Shown in pieces: positions 8,920 to 16,850 of a DNA stretch of 64,000 bases. A program made the position numbers and the translations under genes. Position 1 is the stretch's first letter, and each line of letters begins with the position of its first letter. Source of the stretch: Rhodanobacteraceae bacterium ZG21-1 (GTDB taxonomy: Bacteria; Pseudomonadota; Gammaproteobacteria; Xanthomonadales; Rhodanobacteraceae); the NCBI GenBank assembly GCA_021390615.1, contig JAJEJU010000025.1, forward strand, positions 806,001 through 870,000, read 5' to 3'. The notes under the pieces were generated by a model that was not told where the DNA came from, searched no databases, and saw only the letters and a list, made by a program, of their open reading frames with translations.

Positions 8920-11168
8920 GTGGTCTGCTGCGACTGTCGCGACGACGCTTCCTGCAAGTGCTGGCCAGCGCCACCGGCGCCCTGGTGGTGGGCGTCCGCG
9001 AAGCCGGCGCGGCCGACCTGCCGGTGCCGCTCCAGCTCAGCGACAACACCTTCCGCGGGCTCGGCCCGTACGTGAGCATCGACGCCAACGGCACCGTGCT
9101 GATCGGCGCGCGCGACCCCGAGTCCGGCACCGGCGTCGGCACCGCCCTGCCGCGCATCATCGCCGACGAACTGGACGCCGACTGGAGCCGGGTCAGCGTG
9201 GTGCCGCTGGGCCTCGGCGTGGAAGACGACAACGGCCGTCCGCGCTGGACCTACGGCCACCAGACCGGCGGGCTCGGCGACAGCATTCCGGCGGCCTGGC
9301 GCGATCTGCGCCAGGCCGGCGCGCTGGCCCGCTGGCTGCTGCTGCAGGCGGCGGCGCGCCAGCTCGGCGTACCCGCCGCGCAACTGCGCTGCGACAAGGG
9401 CACGGTGATCGCGCCGGACGGCCGCAAGCTGGGCTACGGCGGGCTAATCGCAGATGCGGTGAGCGTCGCCATGCCGGCAACGCCGCCAGCCCCGAAGACG
9501 CCGGACCGCTATACCTTGATCGGCCAGCCTGCCGGCGACGCCGAGGCGCGCGCCGTGGTCACCGGCCAGACCGCCTTCGCGGCCGACAGCCAGTTCAACG
9601 ACGGCCTGATCGCGGTGCTCGCGCACAGTCCCTGGCAGGACGGCCGGCTGGAACGCATCGACACCTCGGCTGCGCTGGCGGTGAAGGGCGTGGTGAAGGT
9701 GGTGCAGCTGAAACCCGAGGCTGACCTGCCGCCCGGGCAGACGGTGATCGCGCCCGCTGTCGCCGTGCTCGCCGACAGCACCTGGGCGGCCCTGCAGGGA
9801 CGCAAGCTGCTGAAGCTCGAGTGGAAGCCGGGCGCGAGCGGCAGCGAGAACAGCGCCCAGCTCGAGCAGCAGGCATTGGCGCTGGTCGACAGCGAGAGCG
9901 CGCCCACCACGCGGGTGCGCGACGACGGCGACATCGTCGCGATCGGCCGCCGCGCCGCGCGCCGGCTCGAGGCCAGCTACGTGCAGCCGTGGCTGGCCCA
10001 CGCCACGCCGGAGCCGATGAACTGCCAGGTGCGCCTGGACAAGGACAAGGCCACCCTGATCGTGCCCACCCAGGCGCCGCAGCGCGCGTGGTCGGTGGTG
10101 CAGCGGCTCACCGGCCTGAAGCCGGCGCAGATCGACATTCAAGTGCCGCGCACGGGCGGCGGCTACGGCCGCCGGCTCGACCACGACTACGTCGCCGAGG
10201 CGGTGCTGCTGGCGCAGGCGGTCAACAAGCCGGTGAAGCTGTTGTGGACGCGCGAGAACGACCTGCAGCGCGATTTCTACAGCTCCGGCTGCGTGCACAA
10301 GATCAGCGTCACGGTGGACCACAAGCGCCAGATCATGACCTGGCAGCAGCGCATGGCCAGCGCGTCCGCGTTGACCCACCGCGGCACCCCGGACGATCAG
10401 CTGTGGACTTCTGAGACTACCATCAACCAGTTGCCCGCCGGCCTGGTGCCGAACTACCGCAACGACTGGTACGCGATGCAGTCGGCGATCCCGCGCGGGC
10501 CCGCGCGCGGCATGCCGGACACCTGCAACGCCTTCGCAGTGGAAAGCTTCGTCGACGAGCTCGCGCACTCGATGAAGGAAGATCCGCTGGACACCCGTTT
10601 ACGCTTGATTGGCCCGCCGCGGCAGATCCCGCTGCGCGGCGGCGGCATGCTGGACACCGCGCGGCTGGCCCAGGTGCTGCGCCTGGTCAGCGATCGCATC
10701 GAGTGGAAGAACTGGCTGCATAGCGTGAACGGTCTCGGCGCCGCCTGCTGGCACTTCAACGGCGCCTACGTGGCGCATGCGGTCGAGGCGGCGATGCAGG
10801 GCGAGCGGCTGATCATCCAGCGCGTGGTGTGCGCGGTCGACGTAGGCCGCGTGATCAATCCGCTGGGCCTGGAAGGCCAGGTGGCCGGTGCCACCCTGGA
10901 TGCCCTGTCAAACGCGCTGAACCTGGCGATCACCTTCAAGGACGGCCAGGTGCAGCAGCACGACTTCAAGGACTACCCGCTGGCCAGCATGCTGCAGCTG
11001 CCCGATGCAGTCGAGGTGATCACCGTGCCCGGCGACGGCGACCCGGCCGGCGCCAGCTTCCTCGCCATGCCGACTGCGGCCCCGGCGCTGGCCAACGCGG
11101 TGTTCCGCGCCAGCGCAGTGCGCGTGCGCCGGCTGCCGCTGATGAAGGAACTGCTGCGCCTGCTTTGA
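8916..11168 (+). CDS. IorB-like molybdopterin subunit with altered active site
   Basis: A 750-residue large subunit of the xanthine dehydrogenase/isoquinoline 1-oxidoreductase family. It begins with a twin-arginine signal (SRRRFLQVLASATGALVVG), so the complex should be exported folded with its cofactor. Recognisable blocks are LAHATPEPMNCQV, TGGGYGRRLDHDYVAEA, NAFAVESFVDELAH and APALANAVFRASAVRVRRLP. Two expected sites are changed. The N-terminal MGQGV-type motif reads ESGTGVG. The C-terminal GGVGEPG block, which holds the catalytic glutamate, reads AGASFLAM at about 11048-11071, so the glutamate is absent. Together with the small subunit's missing cluster this suggests a new reaction, a non-catalytic role, or a lost activity kept under selection. 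No cofactor-insertion or cytochrome gene lies next to it. Confidence 0.85.
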   Translation: MSGLLRLSRRRFLQVLASATGALVVGVREAGAADLPVPLQLSDNTFRGLGPYVSIDANGTVLIGARDPESGTGVGTALPRIIADELDADWSRVSVVPLGLGVEDDNGRPRWTYGHQTGGLGDSIPAAWRDLRQAGALARWLLLQAAARQLGVPAAQLRCDKGTVIAPDGRKLGYGGLIADAVSVAMPATPPAPKTPDRYTLIGQPAGDAEARAVVTGQTAFAADSQFNDGLIAVLAHSPWQDGRLERIDTSAALAVKGVVKVVQLKPEADLPPGQTVIAPAVAVLADSTWAALQGRKLLKLEWKPGASGSENSAQLEQQALALVDSESAPTTRVRDDGDIVAIGRRAARRLEASYVQPWLAHATPEPMNCQVRLDKDKATLIVPTQAPQRAWSVVQRLTGLKPAQIDIQVPRTGGGYGRRLDHDYVAEAVLLAQAVNKPVKLLWTRENDLQRDFYSSGCVHKISVTVDHKRQIMTWQQRMASASALTHRGTPDDQLWTSETTINQLPAGLVPNYRNDWYAMQSAIPRGPARGMPDTCNAFAVESFVDELAHSMKEDPLDTRLRLIGPPRQIPLRGGGMLDTARLAQVLRLVSDRIEWKNWLHSVNGLGAACWHFNGAYVAHAVEAAMQGERLIIQRVVCAVDVGRVINPLGLEGQVAGATLDALSNALNLAITFKDGQVQQHDFKDYPLASMLQLPDAVEVITVPGDGDPAGASFLAMPTAAPALANAVFRASAVRVRRLPLMKELLRLL

Positions 11169-11362
11169 GAAGCGCGGACAGGCGCCACGTTGCTGTATTG
11201 CTGCCGTCGGCGACACCAGCGTGCCGACGGCGCCATCGGGCCCTTATGGAGCGATCACGGCGGCAGGCAAGCCGCCGCCGGCTTGCTCAGGCAACGCGCG
11301 TCTTGTCGACGTCGGCACAGCCGCAGGCAGGCGCGGCCTTCGCGAGATCGACGCGATGCCGC

Positions 11363-11668
11363 TCAAGCAGGCAGCCATGCCCCTAGCACCCATCTGCCGC
11401 CGACATAGAGGCACAAGATGCCGGCGATGCCGAACAACAAGACCAGCGCTCGCCGTTGCTGTGCAGGCGTGGCCCATGATTGCCCGAGAAAGGGTGCGGC
11501 AAACACCATGACCAAGAAGGCGATGCCGAGCAGCGTGCAGAGGGCGGGCGCCAGCGCGCCGAGCACGCCGCCATCCCTGCGCGGATCGCCGAAGGCGCAG
11601 AACGCGACGGCACCCCATACCAGGCCGGTGTAGAGGACGCTTCGGAAGAGCCTGAGAAATGCGCGCAT
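11363..11668 (-). CDS. Small membrane protein of unknown function
   Basis: A 101-residue hypothetical protein with three hydrophobic segments (VLYTGLVWGAVAFCAFG, TLLGIAFLVMVFAAPFLG and ALVLLFGIAGILCLYVGG), each long enough to span the membrane, and a positively charged N-terminus (MRAFLRLFR) that favours a cytoplasmic N-terminus. I recognise no family. The alternating hydrophobic pattern and the clean start and stop favour a real gene over a shadow frame, but no ribosome site is obvious. It lies 80 bp downstream of the DUF302 gene on the same strand. Confidence 0.6.
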   Translation of the reverse strand: MRAFLRLFRSVLYTGLVWGAVAFCAFGDPRRDGGVLGALAPALCTLLGIAFLVMVFAAPFLGQSWATPAQQRRALVLLFGIAGILCLYVGGRWVLGAWLPA

Positions 11669-11748
11669 GATTGCTGACGTCCGGCATGGATACGTTGGCG
11701 TGGCAATGACGGCGACCGAACCAGAACCTGGCCCGTGGCGCTGGCGGA

Positions 11749-12159
11749 TCAGCTCGCCACGGCCGCTTCGGCAAGTCCCGACAGCGCCTGGCTCAGGCCG
11801 GCTACGGCCGGGCAGTCGGGCACGCCGTGGCGCTGGGCGAGAAACGCCGGATCGTCATAGGCGAGCCACACCTGCCCGTCACCATCCTCCCAGACCAGCA
11901 CCTTGAGCGGCAAATCGATGCCAACGGTCTGCGCGCACAGCATGAACGGCGTGCCGCCACGGGGATGGCCGAAGATCAGCACTTCGGTGGGGCGCAGCGA
12001 CATGCCGACCGCAGCGGCGCCGGCGGCATGGTCGATCCGTGCGAAGACGGTGAGCCCGCGCTGCCTGGCCTGGAACTCGAGTCGATCCATGGTCTCTTTT
12101 GCCGCATAAGAACTCTTGATCGCGACCAGGCCATCCGCGAAATGTGGTGTAGCCGTCAT
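11749..12159 (-). CDS. DUF302 domain protein
   Basis: A 136-residue DUF302 member. The family's typical blocks are present: a strand near GLVAIKSSYAAKETMDRLEFQAR, then GLTVFARIDHAAGAAAVGMSLRPTEVLIFGHPRGGTP, then the end of the fold near LPLKVLVWEDGDGQVWLAYDDP. Members are small alpha/beta proteins of unknown activity. No export signal is visible. The start MTATPHFADGL at 12159 agrees with the family, and a GAGGGGAG-like ribosome site lies directly upstream. Confidence 0.88.
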   Translation of the reverse strand: MTATPHFADGLVAIKSSYAAKETMDRLEFQARQRGLTVFARIDHAAGAAAVGMSLRPTEVLIFGHPRGGTPFMLCAQTVGIDLPLKVLVWEDGDGQVWLAYDDPAFLAQRHGVPDCPAVAGLSQALSGLAEAAVAS

Positions 12160-12180
12160 CTCGAACTCCCCTCAGAGCCC

Positions 12181-12206
12181 AAAAGGCCGGCCATATCCGG
12201 CCTTTT
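12181..12206. terminator. Palindromic terminator-like hairpin, left copy
   Basis: A perfect 10-bp palindrome (aaaaggccgg, loop ccatat, and complement) has A-rich and T-rich edges, so it can act in both directions. It follows the decayed gene copy at 12231-12299 on the minus strand, just as the hairpin at 13847-13878 follows the better-preserved copy. The pair looks duplicated as a unit. Confidence 0.65.
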
Positions 12207-12230
12207 CTATGAATAGACCTATCCCTGCGC

Positions 12231-12299
12231 CGTCGTAATCCATTTCACACGCTTGACGCAGACGCCGTAATGCCAAGCGATCAGCTTATTGCTCACCGT
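12231..12299 (-). pseudogene. Gene relic, left copy of a direct repeat
   Basis: On the minus strand this stretch reads VSNKLIAWHYGVCVKRVKW, then a short tail and a stop. The same peptide, better conserved, is encoded at 13902-13971 (LSNELIARHYGIDVKRVKQ). Nucleotide identity is high enough to align by eye without large gaps. The pattern SNxLIAxHYGxxVKRVKxI resembles a helix-turn-helix or a C-terminal helical tail; I do not recognise the parent gene. Together with the adjacent hairpin it forms a repeat unit on each side of the AT-richer island. The remaining 12300-12519 holds no gene I can support, only the leader of the next one. Confidence 0.5.
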
Positions 12300-12519
12300 G
12301 CTTTCTACACCAACACGTGGCATGCATTCTTATGTGACATTTATCGCACCGCACACTTCCCCGCTCACCCAAGAAAGTAGGGGGAGAGGCACGCAGTACG
12401 TTTATACTTCAAGCCATCATACAAAGGAGTCTCAGCTTAGAACGGAAGCAAGTCGCACGCTCGAAGATGAGCATGACGATATCAAATCGTTTGAAATTGT
12501 TTTCATGGAGCATGACCAG

Positions 12520-13281
12520 ATGCGTACGACAAACCCGCAATACCTTCTCGGGCTGGCCTCACTACCACTCGTGATTTCGGCCTGCTTTGCCCAGACCATG
12601 GCTAGTTCCAGTGTGCAACACCAAGAAGCCGGAACCCCACCTTCCTACAAGTCCATTTACACCCGGGCCACGGAAATGCGCAGCATCAATCCGCCCGCAG
12701 GGCAGTTGATCAATAGTCTTCCATCGCTAAAAGAAAAGGCCCTTTCTGGAGACGCCAACGCCGCTGCGCAGATATATGCCGGGTTATCGCAATGCAGTGG
12801 TTTTTCGGCATTGGTCAATAAAGCCCAATTCAAACAGCAATGCGCAAAAATCACAGCTGAAGATATGCAACAAAAGGGGAGATGGCTGAAAATTGCCGCC
12901 GAAAACGGCGATGCGGACGCGCAATATATATATGCCACCAGCGGCTACGAGGATATCGTTACGGCACAAGCTTCAGAACAAGATCATTCGCAATCGGCAG
13001 TTAACTACAAGACCAAATCACAAGAATATCTTATCCATCTATCAGAGCAATGCCACTACGATGCAATTGCCGAGATTGGAATGGACGCGTTGAATGGAAG
13101 CGCCGTCTTTCCCAAAGACCCGAAACTCTCCTACAAGTATTTCGCCATTCAATCTCTCTTAGCCAGGGATGATGTATCTTCCCGTAAAAATATGGATTTC
13201 ATTCAACATGATTTGATATCGAACGAAATTTTCGACCTGAGGCAACAGGCACAAGCGTTTGTGGCAAAGCATTGCCTTTAA
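12520..13281 (+). CDS. Lipoprotein with Sel1-like repeats
   Basis: A 253-residue exported protein. The start at 12520 gives a lipoprotein signal, MRTTNPQYLLGLASLPLVISAC, with the lipobox ISAC, and is preceded by GGAG at a 9-base spacing. The longer frame back to 12289 adds residues without signal-peptide character. The mature part contains tetratricopeptide/Sel1-like helices, for example LKEKALSGDANAAAQIYAGLS and LKIAAENGDADAQYIYATSG, which usually form protein-binding scaffolds. Base composition is clearly AT-richer than the neighbourhood and codon use differs, which suggests acquisition. It ends 10 bp before the next gene, with which it probably forms an operon. Partner and function are unknown. 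Confidence 0.72.
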   Translation: MRTTNPQYLLGLASLPLVISACFAQTMASSSVQHQEAGTPPSYKSIYTRATEMRSINPPAGQLINSLPSLKEKALSGDANAAAQIYAGLSQCSGFSALVNKAQFKQQCAKITAEDMQQKGRWLKIAAENGDADAQYIYATSGYEDIVTAQASEQDHSQSAVNYKTKSQEYLIHLSEQCHYDAIAEIGMDALNGSAVFPKDPKLSYKYFAIQSLLARDDVSSRKNMDFIQHDLISNEIFDLRQQAQAFVAKHCL

Positions 13282-13291
13282 GGAGTTTAAA

Positions 13292-13747
13292 ATGAGCAAG
13301 AAGCTGATCATTATGGCCATGCTATTTACTGCACCGACTGCCTTCGCAGCAAACGGTATATACATGATTCCCGGCACCTGCAACTGCAACCTTGGAACCC
13401 CAAGCCCGGATGCCGGAACGCGCGAGATAATGAATCTATATGGAAACCCGAGTTGGCCCGGCTACAGTGGAAATGTGCATTTCGAAACGGGCGACCAAGT
13501 GACCGTTTGCAATAGCGGAGGATGTGCAACATACACTTATGCCAGCCAAGGGCAATATGTGAATGGCACCTGGACCAAATATGAGGAACATCCGCCGGCA
13601 AAAGGCGGGGGCGGAACAGGTGGCGGCAGCGGTTCTGGCGGTGCCGGGAGCGGGTATTACCCGGCCGGCCCTGGAGGCACGGACGCGCCAGGAAGCGGCA
13701 CTGTCACGGTCGGCCCTCTTCTGCCGGGCCGGAATAATGCGGATTGA
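13292..13747 (+). CDS. Small secreted glycine-rich protein of unknown function
   Basis: A 151-residue protein with a clear signal peptide (MSKKLIIMAMLFTAPTAFA, cleavage after AFA). The mature N-terminal half holds a CNCN motif and a second cysteine pair (VCNSGGC), so disulphides are likely in the periplasm or outside. The C-terminal third is low-complexity Gly/Ser/Pro and probably disordered. AAGGAG lies 8 bases before the ATG. It follows the Sel1-like lipoprotein by 10 bp in the same AT-richer island. I recognise no family. The GC content rises sharply in the glycine-rich tail, so that part may have a different origin. Confidence 0.7.
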   Translation: MSKKLIIMAMLFTAPTAFAANGIYMIPGTCNCNLGTPSPDAGTREIMNLYGNPSWPGYSGNVHFETGDQVTVCNSGGCATYTYASQGQYVNGTWTKYEEHPPAKGGGGTGGGSGSGGAGSGYYPAGPGGTDAPGSGTVTVGPLLPGRNNAD

Positions 13748-13844
13748 GCCTCTCGCGAAAATAAGCAGGCATCCGTTGACACCCTGACCTGCGCATCAAG
13801 GCGAATGGTGATCAGCGATACCTGATCCACTGCAAGAATCAATC

Positions 13845-13990
13845 TCAAAGGCCGGACTCATCGGCGAGTCCGGCCTTTCTCGTTACGGGCATCCACCCCT
13901 TCGCCGACATAATCTGTTTCACGCGCTTGACGTCGATGCCGTAGTGACGAGCGATCAGCTCGTTGCTCAAGCATGCGGACGAGCCAGAGC
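13845..13990 (-). pseudogene. Gene relic with terminator, right copy of a direct repeat
   Basis: The minus-strand frame ends LSNELIARHYGIDVKRVKQ, then a short basic tail whose codons form the hairpin 13847-13878 (perfect 12-bp arms beginning aaaggccggact). An upstream ATG at 14081 would make a 78-residue protein, but residues before LSNEL look unrelated and I treat this as the remaining 3' end of a lost gene. The copy at 12231-12299 with the hairpin 12181-12206 is a decayed duplicate in the same orientation, about 1.67 kb away. A short real protein cannot be excluded. Confidence 0.45.
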
Positions 13991-14094
13991 CTGACGCGAG
14001 AGTCGAAACAATCGGCTTGTCCAAGGCGAAAGAACACGCTGGCTCATCGACCTCCCTTCCATCGAGTGACCCGATCCACAAGCAGCCATGCCGC

Positions 14095-14505
14095 TCAGCG
14101 CAGCTCCTTGCGCAGCACCAGCTTGAGTCCCGACCAAACCTCGTCGACCGCGCATACCTTGATGTCGACCAGGCCGAGCGGCAGCGCCAGCTCGCGCACC
14201 ACGTGGTCGGTGATCTCGCTCGGCACGCCGGACGACTGCTTCGGCCACGACACCCAGATCACCGCGGTCGGCTTGAGCCGCGCACGATAGGACGCCAACG
14301 CCTTCACCAGTTCGCTTCGCCGCGTCGCGAACACATGCACGAGATCGGTCTTGTCGCTGACCCTGGCCGCCAGCTTCACGCCTTCGGGCCAGGCGCCGAG
14401 CAGTTCGCCATAGGCCATCGGCGCGCCCGCCACATGGAGCTGCATGCCAGGCTGGATGCCCAGCTTGGCGGCCAGCGCTCTTCTCGAGTAGTCCGGCGCA
14501 GGCAT
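14095..14505 (-). CDS. DUF3052 family protein
   Basis: A 136-residue protein matching DUF3052. It shows YSRRALAAKLGIQPGMQLHV at the N-terminus, a central VHVFATRRSELVKAL, the conserved AVIWVSWPKQSSGVPSEITD and a C-terminal VCAVDEVWSGLKLVLRKELR. No export signal or membrane segment is visible, so it should be cytoplasmic. Family function is unknown. It starts 12 bp after the stop of the proline-rich TonB-like gene on the same strand, so the two are probably co-transcribed. Confidence 0.88.
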   Translation of the reverse strand: MPAPDYSRRALAAKLGIQPGMQLHVAGAPMAYGELLGAWPEGVKLAARVSDKTDLVHVFATRRSELVKALASYRARLKPTAVIWVSWPKQSSGVPSEITDHVVRELALPLGLVDIKVCAVDEVWSGLKLVLRKELR

Positions 14506-14517
14506 GGCGATGCGCCG

Positions 14518-16524
14518 CTAGTGGAACTGGTCGCTGGCCGGCACCCACGAGGTGGATGCCGCCGAGGCCGGCCGGTGCGGTGCCGGCAGCTCGATGGTCG
14601 CCGCCACACACTCGGGCGGCAGCGGTCCGCCGCTGACCCGCGCGCTGGCGCAGGCCGCGCTGTTGGTGAGCTTGACCGGCGCAGCCGCGCTGGCTGCCGT
14701 GGCCGGTGTCGCCGGAATCGAAGGATTGACCGGCGCCAGATGCATGCGCTGATAGACCTGATCGGCCACCGGTTCGGGCGGCGGATTGCCGCCGCCGCAG
14801 CCGCCCAGCGCCATCGGCAGCAGCGGCATCACTACGCACTTCACGCGCACGCCGCGCGGCAGACGGAAAGTGTGCGACATGGTGGTGTCCTGCACGGCAT
14901 GGCGCAGCGCGGTATCGACCGAACTCTCGCCGCGCACCGGATCCCAGGCGTCCTCGAAGCGGGTGTGCTTGTAGTAGCCCAGCTTGGGCGAGCCATGCGA
15001 CATGATCTCGGTGTCGCCGTGCGGCTGCAGCTGGATATAGCTGCCCTGCGGGCCGTTCGCGCTGGCCTGCGCGGCGCCGTTCGCAGCGGCCTGCCCCGCG
15101 CCGTTCGAGGCGGTTTGTCCGGCACCATTCGTGGAACCCGTGCGACCCTGGCCCTGCCCTGCCGCGCCCAGGTTGATGCTGCCGTCCTTGCCGTAGATCT
15201 GCGGCGCATTGGGCACGCCGTCGGGGCGACCGGGCGCGCCGAGGTCGCTGCCTTGCGGCGTCGCGTCCGGTGCGCTGCTCACGTCGGCGCCCGCATGCTC
15301 GCCGGCGTTCGCTGCGTTCCGCTCCGCCGAAGCCGGCGAGGACGACGGCGACGAAGTCGCAGGCTGATTCGCGGCGGCCTGATCGGCCGGCGCCGGCGCC
15401 ACGTTCGACGGGGTCGGCGCGCTGAGCCGCACCGGCGCTACGCTGATCGCCACCTTGGGCGCAAGCGAGGGCGTTGCGGTGGGTGTGGGCTGGATCGCGG
15501 GTGCGGGCGGCACCGTCTTGCTGGGCAAGTCCACAGCGGCCAGCGGCGCTGGCGTGGGCTGCGCCGCGGCGTCGACGCGGACCGCCGGCGCCTGCACCTG
15601 CGGCCGCTCGCGCGGCAGCTGCGGCGTCGCCACGCTGAGCTGACCGGCAAGATTGGGAGCCGGCGAAACCTGCGCCGGCAAGGGCACCGGCTGCAGCGCG
15701 GGTACCGGCGGCGACGCCGGTGGTTCGACCTGGGTCACCGGCCGCACGCTGGGCATCGCCTTGGGCAGCGGTTGCGGACTGGTCACCGCAATGCTCGCCG
15801 GTGTCACTGCCGGGCTGCTTTGCGCGGGCAGCTCCACCGGCGCCAGCGAAGCCGGCGGCGGCATCGGCTGGTTGCCCTCGGGCTGCGGCCGCAGCACCGG
15901 TACGGGCTGGAATGTCGGCGGCACGGGCTGCGCCACCACGGGCGCATTCAAGCTGATCGGCGGCGGCTGACTGTCTACCTGTACCGGCTGCAAGGTCGGC
16001 GCCGGCGCCGGCTTGGGCAAGCTCACGGGCGGCGGCGGCGCAGCGGCGACTTGCGGCTGCGGCGCGCTCGGCAGCGCCGGCGTGGTGATCACCGGCGGCT
16101 CGATCGCCGGTGCCGGCAAGGACACCGGCGTCATCGGCGCCTGCGTGGCCGCCGATGCGCGTGTGGCGACCTGGCCGGCGGCGCTGCCCTGGTGGCGCGG
16201 CCCGACCTGCCGCGGCGGCGTGCCGCGCCGCGGCGGAGGTGGCGGGGGCGGAGGTGGCGGCGGAGGCGGCTCGGTGAGGTGCACCAGTAGCGGCGACAGA
16301 TCGCTGTCCGGCAGATCCACCGGCTCGTAGGCCGGGCCCAGGATCATGCCGAACAGGAACACCAGGTGCACCAGGATGGCGCCGGCCATCGCCAGGATGC
16401 GCAGCACGCGTTCGCGCGGCCGCTCGCGGATGCGCCGCCGGTACACCATCGCCCAGTCCGCGGCGGCACGCGGCGACGCCGGCGGCGCGGACGAGGAAGT
16501 GGGATCGAAGGGCGGCAACGGCAT
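14518..16524 (-). CDS. Proline-rich TonB-like membrane-anchored protein
   Basis: A 668-residue protein with a short cytoplasmic, arginine-rich N-terminus (VYRRRIRERPRERVLRI) and one membrane helix near residues 43-65 (ILAMAGAILVHLVFLFGMIL). An uninterrupted run of about 13 prolines follows, then a very long Pro/Ala/Gln-rich periplasmic stretch. Its layout is that of TonB or other envelope-spanning proteins. The C-terminal 200 residues carry a more ordered part (YYKHTRFEDAWDPVRGESS, and TFRLPRGVRVKCVVMPLLP) with several cysteines, instead of a recognisable TonB C-terminal domain. No exbB or exbD gene is adjacent. A TonB/TolA-like energy transducer or a structural envelope protein are both possible. 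The start at 16524 places the basic region correctly; an ATG at 16572 is possible. Confidence 0.8.
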   Translation of the reverse strand: MPLPPFDPTSSSAPPASPRAAADWAMVYRRRIRERPRERVLRILAMAGAILVHLVFLFGMILGPAYEPVDLPDSDLSPLLVHLTEPPPPPPPPPPPPPRRGTPPRQVGPRHQGSAAGQVATRASAATQAPMTPVSLPAPAIEPPVITTPALPSAPQPQVAAAPPPPVSLPKPAPAPTLQPVQVDSQPPPISLNAPVVAQPVPPTFQPVPVLRPQPEGNQPMPPPASLAPVELPAQSSPAVTPASIAVTSPQPLPKAMPSVRPVTQVEPPASPPVPALQPVPLPAQVSPAPNLAGQLSVATPQLPRERPQVQAPAVRVDAAAQPTPAPLAAVDLPSKTVPPAPAIQPTPTATPSLAPKVAISVAPVRLSAPTPSNVAPAPADQAAANQPATSSPSSSPASAERNAANAGEHAGADVSSAPDATPQGSDLGAPGRPDGVPNAPQIYGKDGSINLGAAGQGQGRTGSTNGAGQTASNGAGQAAANGAAQASANGPQGSYIQLQPHGDTEIMSHGSPKLGYYKHTRFEDAWDPVRGESSVDTALRHAVQDTTMSHTFRLPRGVRVKCVVMPLLPMALGGCGGGNPPPEPVADQVYQRMHLAPVNPSIPATPATAASAAAPVKLTNSAACASARVSGGPLPPECVAATIELPAPHRPASAASTSWVPASDQFH

Positions 16525-16850
16525 GCGCGGCAGTGTAGCGGGCTGCGGCTGCCTGGATGCGCCCGGAAGCACCGCGCCGCGATGGCGGCCGTGCCTGCGT
16601 CACAGCGCGGCGCGTCACGACGCACCGCATGCACGCTTCTCCGCATTGCAGCTTGACCGCCCCGGCCAATCGCAGAAGGCTATGTCCGCGGCGCCGCGCG
16701 CCGCACCGCCATGACCGCCCCCGCGTCGCGCACGCCCGGACGACCATGACGGCCCGCCATCGTCAGCCGCCACGCGCGGCCTCATGCGGCGGCCGTTCAT
16801 GCCGCTCCGCCCCGGCGGAAGGCCGCGCCCTGTCCTGGGAGGGTCGCATC
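16525..16850. other. Intergenic region between divergent genes
   Basis: This 326-bp stretch separates the TonB-like gene (minus) from the EF-G paralogue (plus) and must hold both promoters. I see no confident promoter, operator or small gene in it; open frames here are spurious by composition. A GGGAGGG ribosome site lies at its right end, 16837-16843. Confidence 0.6.

Noticed and set aside
12289-12519. N-terminal extension of the Sel1-like lipoprotein
   Set aside because: The extension would hide the lipoprotein signal and overlaps the relic repeat; the ATG at 12520 has a ribosome site.
13845-14081. A complete 78-residue protein on the minus strand
   Set aside because: Only the last 40 residues are supported by the repeat copy at 12231-12299. 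The N-terminal part lacks a ribosome site, so I call it a relic.
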